Assembly: GCA_947685225.1 (NCBI GenBank)
Contig: CANTUV010000055.1
Span: 8,505,501 to 8,569,500, forward strand
Source of the DNA: Garcia nutans
Taxonomy: Eukaryota > Streptophyta > Magnoliopsida > Malpighiales > Euphorbiaceae
Direction of reading: 5' to 3'
Length of the DNA: 64,000 nt
In this document: in pieces, positions 60,801 through 64,000 of the stretch
How positions within the stretch are numbered: the stretch's first letter is position 1
Layout: each line of letters begins with the position of its first letter
Notes under the pieces: model-generated
What the model was told of the DNA's origin: nothing
Databases searched by the model: none
What the model saw: the letters and a program-made list of their open reading frames with translations, nothing else
Position numbers and translations under genes: made by a program

Positions 60801-60808
60801 TTATAATG

Positions 60809-60811
60809 GAT
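60809..60811. other. Target-site duplication gat (CACTA element, right)
   Basis: Partner of 54756-54758. Confidence 0.7.
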
Positions 60812-63143
60812 GTTTAAGTTTATAATGACAAATATTATATTCTTCTAGATTTGTTGAGATTTATATTTTTGGTTGTGATTTTGTGGTTTTGTCTAATAAA
60901 GAAAAATATAAAAATTGGTTTCATATTTTTGATGTGATCAAAATGAATATTAATTGATTAGTAGTATTAATATTGTATGCCCTGTAACTATATAGATCAA
61001 TTTATTTGTATAATTTTAATTAGTGGAATATATATATTCTTTATTTGTGGCAAGAGTTTTAACATATTGAATGTGTATAGTCTATGAGTATTTAGTAAGA
61101 GTATTTATTATCAAGAGTTGAGAATATGAGTGATGGATCACTCTAGCATAAAATATTCTAAATTGTTCATGATTTTAGAATTAATGATGGGATATTTAAT
61201 TTTGAAAGATCATCACTTCTTATGGTTTTCCATTGTAAGAATGAGATGTTTATGATAATGAAGGTAGTAAATTGCGTACAACTTGATATGAGATGTCAAA
61301 ACAATCATATTCCTATTTATAAGATGAATAGCTGAATTATGATATTAATGATGAATGCATGGAGTTATGCCACTCGCCATCAAATTTATCATATGGGTCA
61401 TAATAGTGCATATAATCCTCGTATTTAAAATGGAAATATTATCTCTTACCAAGTGATTATAGTTTATTGTTGCTTATATCCTAATGTTATCCAAACCCTG
61501 ATATATAACATGTAATGGCCATGCATGGGGTACTTGTGTATGGAGGTAGGTATTCATTTAAAGAGATTCCACTAATTTTGATAGACAAGGAAGAAATTCT
61601 ATACCATTTGATTGTTCTTAATAATCAAATCCTTGGCCAAGCTAGAAAAGATTTTACTAGAAAAAAAAAATTCTAGCTAGTAAGAATATAGTTTATCAAG
61701 AATTATAACCAAGATGAGACACATGATCAAAGCACATTAAGATTTGACTTAAACTATTATTCTTAGACAAGATCGAGATTTCATAATGGAAGGATTCAAA
61801 TGAATGATAATTATGATCAGTGGTCCAAGGAATGCTTATAATTAGTATAAATATTCATTGCTAGTTAGGTATTTATGATGTTCTATACTTATGGCTGTTC
61901 ATGAAGCCCGGAAGCCTAAGAAACTAAAACTGACCTAGCCTCAAGTTTAAGTATTGAACTTAAGTATAGGTTGGGTTGGTCTCGATCCCAAGTGAAAATT
62001 TCTCAAATTCTAATCATAAATCCCTAATATCTAATTGCTACCTCTCATTCTTTCTCTTCCTTGTATCTTTGCTTCATCTCAGCCTCTCCATCTTCCTCTT
62101 CGTTTGCTCCATTTTAGTCTCTTCGCATCTCAGCTTCTCAACCTCTTTGTTTCTCGCTTCTCTTTCTCCCTTCACCTCTTTATGCATACACTACTCTCTT
62201 CCTTAAGCCCTCTCTATTGTTTTATTCTTACATTTCTCACCTTATTCTCTCATTGGCGGTAACTGTCTCTCACTGATAGTGATTGTGTTTCACCTTGTTC
62301 TCTCATCGACAATCACCGATATTATCTTGTACCTCTTGTATCATTGATTTATATTCCTCTATCGCCTTCACTGTCATCTAGCCCCTCATTCTCACCATCA
62401 TTCATGTCCATCTTTAATTTTCTATTTTTTTATTATTTATTATATTGATTTTCAAAGTTTGGTCATTTTCTTAGGTTTGTTAATTTATATGAGCTTCTTA
62501 CTTCTTTTAGTTTTGTTGATTTTCTAGGTTTGTTAATTTTTTTTGGGTTGTTATTTTTTCTGGGTTTGATTATTTTTTAGATTTATTTTTGTTAATTGTT
62601 ATTCTTTTTTTGAACTTTATCTTCCTCAGCACCACCATCATCTTCTCTTTTGATAATCATTGTATGTTAAGAGGTTGGTCCAAACTTACCTATCAACCCA
62701 AATGGCCTGAGAGCACTCAGGTCACTTGCGTCTATTATCAGACTACGAGCTTCATTTGTAAGCCCAAAAATTTTTTATTCGGACTGTGGGATAGGGTGAA
62801 ACTTAAACCAACCTGGCCCGAGTTTAGCCCTATCTATACTAGATGTATCTCATGATTACAAAACTAACTATGAATTGGAGATTTCATAATTTATAGAGAA
62901 ATAGATTTTTCTTAGTCCCATTACTAATTAGGCATGAATTTAGAAAGTTACATAGATCATATAGTGGATAATGGTTGAGAAAAATAATTAGATCAACAAT
63001 TAATTAAATATTTAACTAATTAAATTGAATTTGTAATAATTAAATTTACAAGATCCCTAACATATCTTGAAATTCAATCTACATTGAACTAAATTCAATT
63101 TAAGCTTAATCTGTATGAGATACAAATGGAAGGGATTAAATCA
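60812..63143. other. Unclassified AT-rich sequence, probably transposon-derived
   Basis: No gene motif was found. The segment 61888-62850 has GC-richer edges (gttcatgaagcccgg at the left, ggcccgagtttagccctat at the right) that look loosely inverted, around a C/T-rich middle, and may be an undated repeat insertion. Frames at 61976 and 62035 are translations of the pyrimidine-rich tract. The surrounding stretches recall LTR sequence, but no pair is present in the window. Confidence 0.4.
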
Positions 63144-63145
63144 TA

Positions 63146-63419
63146 CTCCTTACATCCCAAATTAATAGGCATACTTTCTATTTTATAAGAATTAAGAAAA
63201 ATTAGTTATTTTTGTTGGATATGTAAATTTAAATATATTGTTCTTATTACACCTTTATTTTAACATGAGATATATTTATTATATTTTTTATTAAGCAACA
63301 TAAAAATGTGGGTATAGTAGAATTTTAACATATTAATTAACTTATTGAAATAATAAGTGCATTATAACTTGGGACAATTGAAAAAGAAAAGTGTGTTTAT
63401 TAATTTGGGAAGAAAAAAG
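63146..63419. mobile_element. Stowaway-type (Tc1/mariner) MITE, 274 bp
   Basis: The left end ctccttacatcccaaattaa and the right end read on the other strand, CTTTTTTCTTCCCAAATTAA, share the block tcccaaattaata. TA dinucleotides flank both sides (63144-63145 and 63420-63421). There is no coding capacity. Confidence 0.82.
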
Positions 63420-63421
63420 TA

Positions 63422-64000
63422 ATTGTTTGGACTAAAATGGAACAAGGTGGAAGAAAAGACATAAGTGATAACTATTTTGATGTGGAAATACTTGTTACAA
63501 ACATTATAATGATTATTACAAGAGTGGTGATAAATGGATGCATGATATAAAATTTGGAATGCATATTCATTTGATGAACTATTGTTACAGAAGTTGTAAT
63601 GCTTGTTCACTCTATCTGATCTACATATGATACAAATTATGGTTGATATGATATTGTCTCATTACTTGTTGCCATAGACACATGTGACCTTATGTCACTT
63701 ATGTGCCTATACAAGCTCACTATTCGATAGTGGTGGAGTAAGAATTCAATTCTTACAAGTTATCTTCATGTACATAATTAGGGCATGCTGGTGGGTTAAT
63801 TGGAGATTAGTTGAAAGAGGAAAAGGGATAGAAGGGGCTAGAACAAAATTTGCATAGGGGCTTTAATTTTTGCTGATGACTTTTTCACTCAAGAAAAATA
63901 TTGAGAATAGGAAAACCTCTCTTTCCTTTATATTCAACCATTGATTTTGGAAGCTTTAATGAAAAGAGTTCTTCAATTAACTTACAAATTGAATAAGAGT
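63422..64000. other. Unclassified sequence to window end
   Basis: Moderately AT-rich with no gene motif. The frame at 63362-63610 on the minus strand runs into the MITE and is asparagine/tyrosine-rich chance sequence. Confidence 0.45.

Larger units (their letters stand above)
54759..60808 (+). mobile_element. CACTA (En/Spm) DNA transposon, 6.05 kb, decayed
   Basis: The left end is CACTGCAACAAACATAC, and the right end read on the other strand is CATTATAAAAAATATATG, a decayed CACTA terminus. The 3-bp gat flanks both. Subterminal regions hold many short words of the accgac/gtcggt class. A TNP2-like transposase pseudogene (56537-58930) and a DUF4216-like pseudogene (59420-60079), both + strand, fill the interior. 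CACTA elements move by cut-and-paste using the TNP2-type transposase. Confidence 0.85.

Noticed and set aside
61976..62262. Two overlapping serine/leucine-rich frames of about 75 codons
   Set aside because: They are translations of a C/T-rich tract in two frames, typical of low-complexity DNA.

Overview
This window looks like intergenic heterochromatin from a eudicot plant. It is very AT-rich and crowded with plant transposable elements: Ty3/gypsy Tat and Tekay lineages, a solo LTR, a CACTA element, hAT, Mutator-like and Stowaway MITEs, and tRNA-derived SINEs. I found no convincing host gene, rRNA, tRNA or CRISPR array. The species cannot be fixed from the sequence alone. Almost every protein-coding trace is a decayed transposon gene.

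Positions 1-34.4 kb are one multi-level nest. The outermost and oldest unit (element C, + strand) is a Tat/Ogre-like gypsy element. Its gag runs from 270 to 1879, 3245 to 4330 and 25693 to 26260, its pol from 26.5 to 30.1 kb, and its 3' LTR starts at 31668. A solo LTR (1885-3239, TSD ctatc) sits inside C's gag. A 21.4-kb unit (element A, 4331-25687, TSD ttaag/ttagg), a Tekay-type chromovirus on the minus strand, is inserted in the middle of C's CCHC-like zinc-finger codons. Element B (11733-22707, TSD agtta) is a second, younger Tat-lineage element, also minus strand, that landed in A's untranslated leader. B carries an extra antisense gene (13185-13908, + strand) between its pol and its 3' LTR.

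Positions 34.4-54.5 kb are AT-rich with small insertions: a GC-rich hAT MITE (36167-36354), a possible 1.55-kb TIR element (41673-43227), a Mutator-type MITE (43475-43654), a complete 3.1-kb non-coding LTR retrotransposon (element D, 44208-47288), a 130-160-bp tandem repeat (47.5-48.2 kb), a Stowaway MITE (50400-50680), a possible LINE relic and a small SINE (about 51.4 kb). A second SINE with a 17-bp duplication lies at 54496-54654.

Positions 54759-60808 are a decayed CACTA (En/Spm) element with TSD gat, a TNP2-like transposase pseudogene and a DUF4216-like pseudogene. The last 3 kb is unclassified AT-rich sequence with one more Stowaway MITE (63146-63419).

The genes do not cooperate as a host pathway. 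The layout records successive insertions. Relative ages follow from nesting and from LTR divergence: B's LTRs differ at only 5 positions in the first ~190 bases, whereas A's differ at roughly one base in seven in the stretch I compared by eye.
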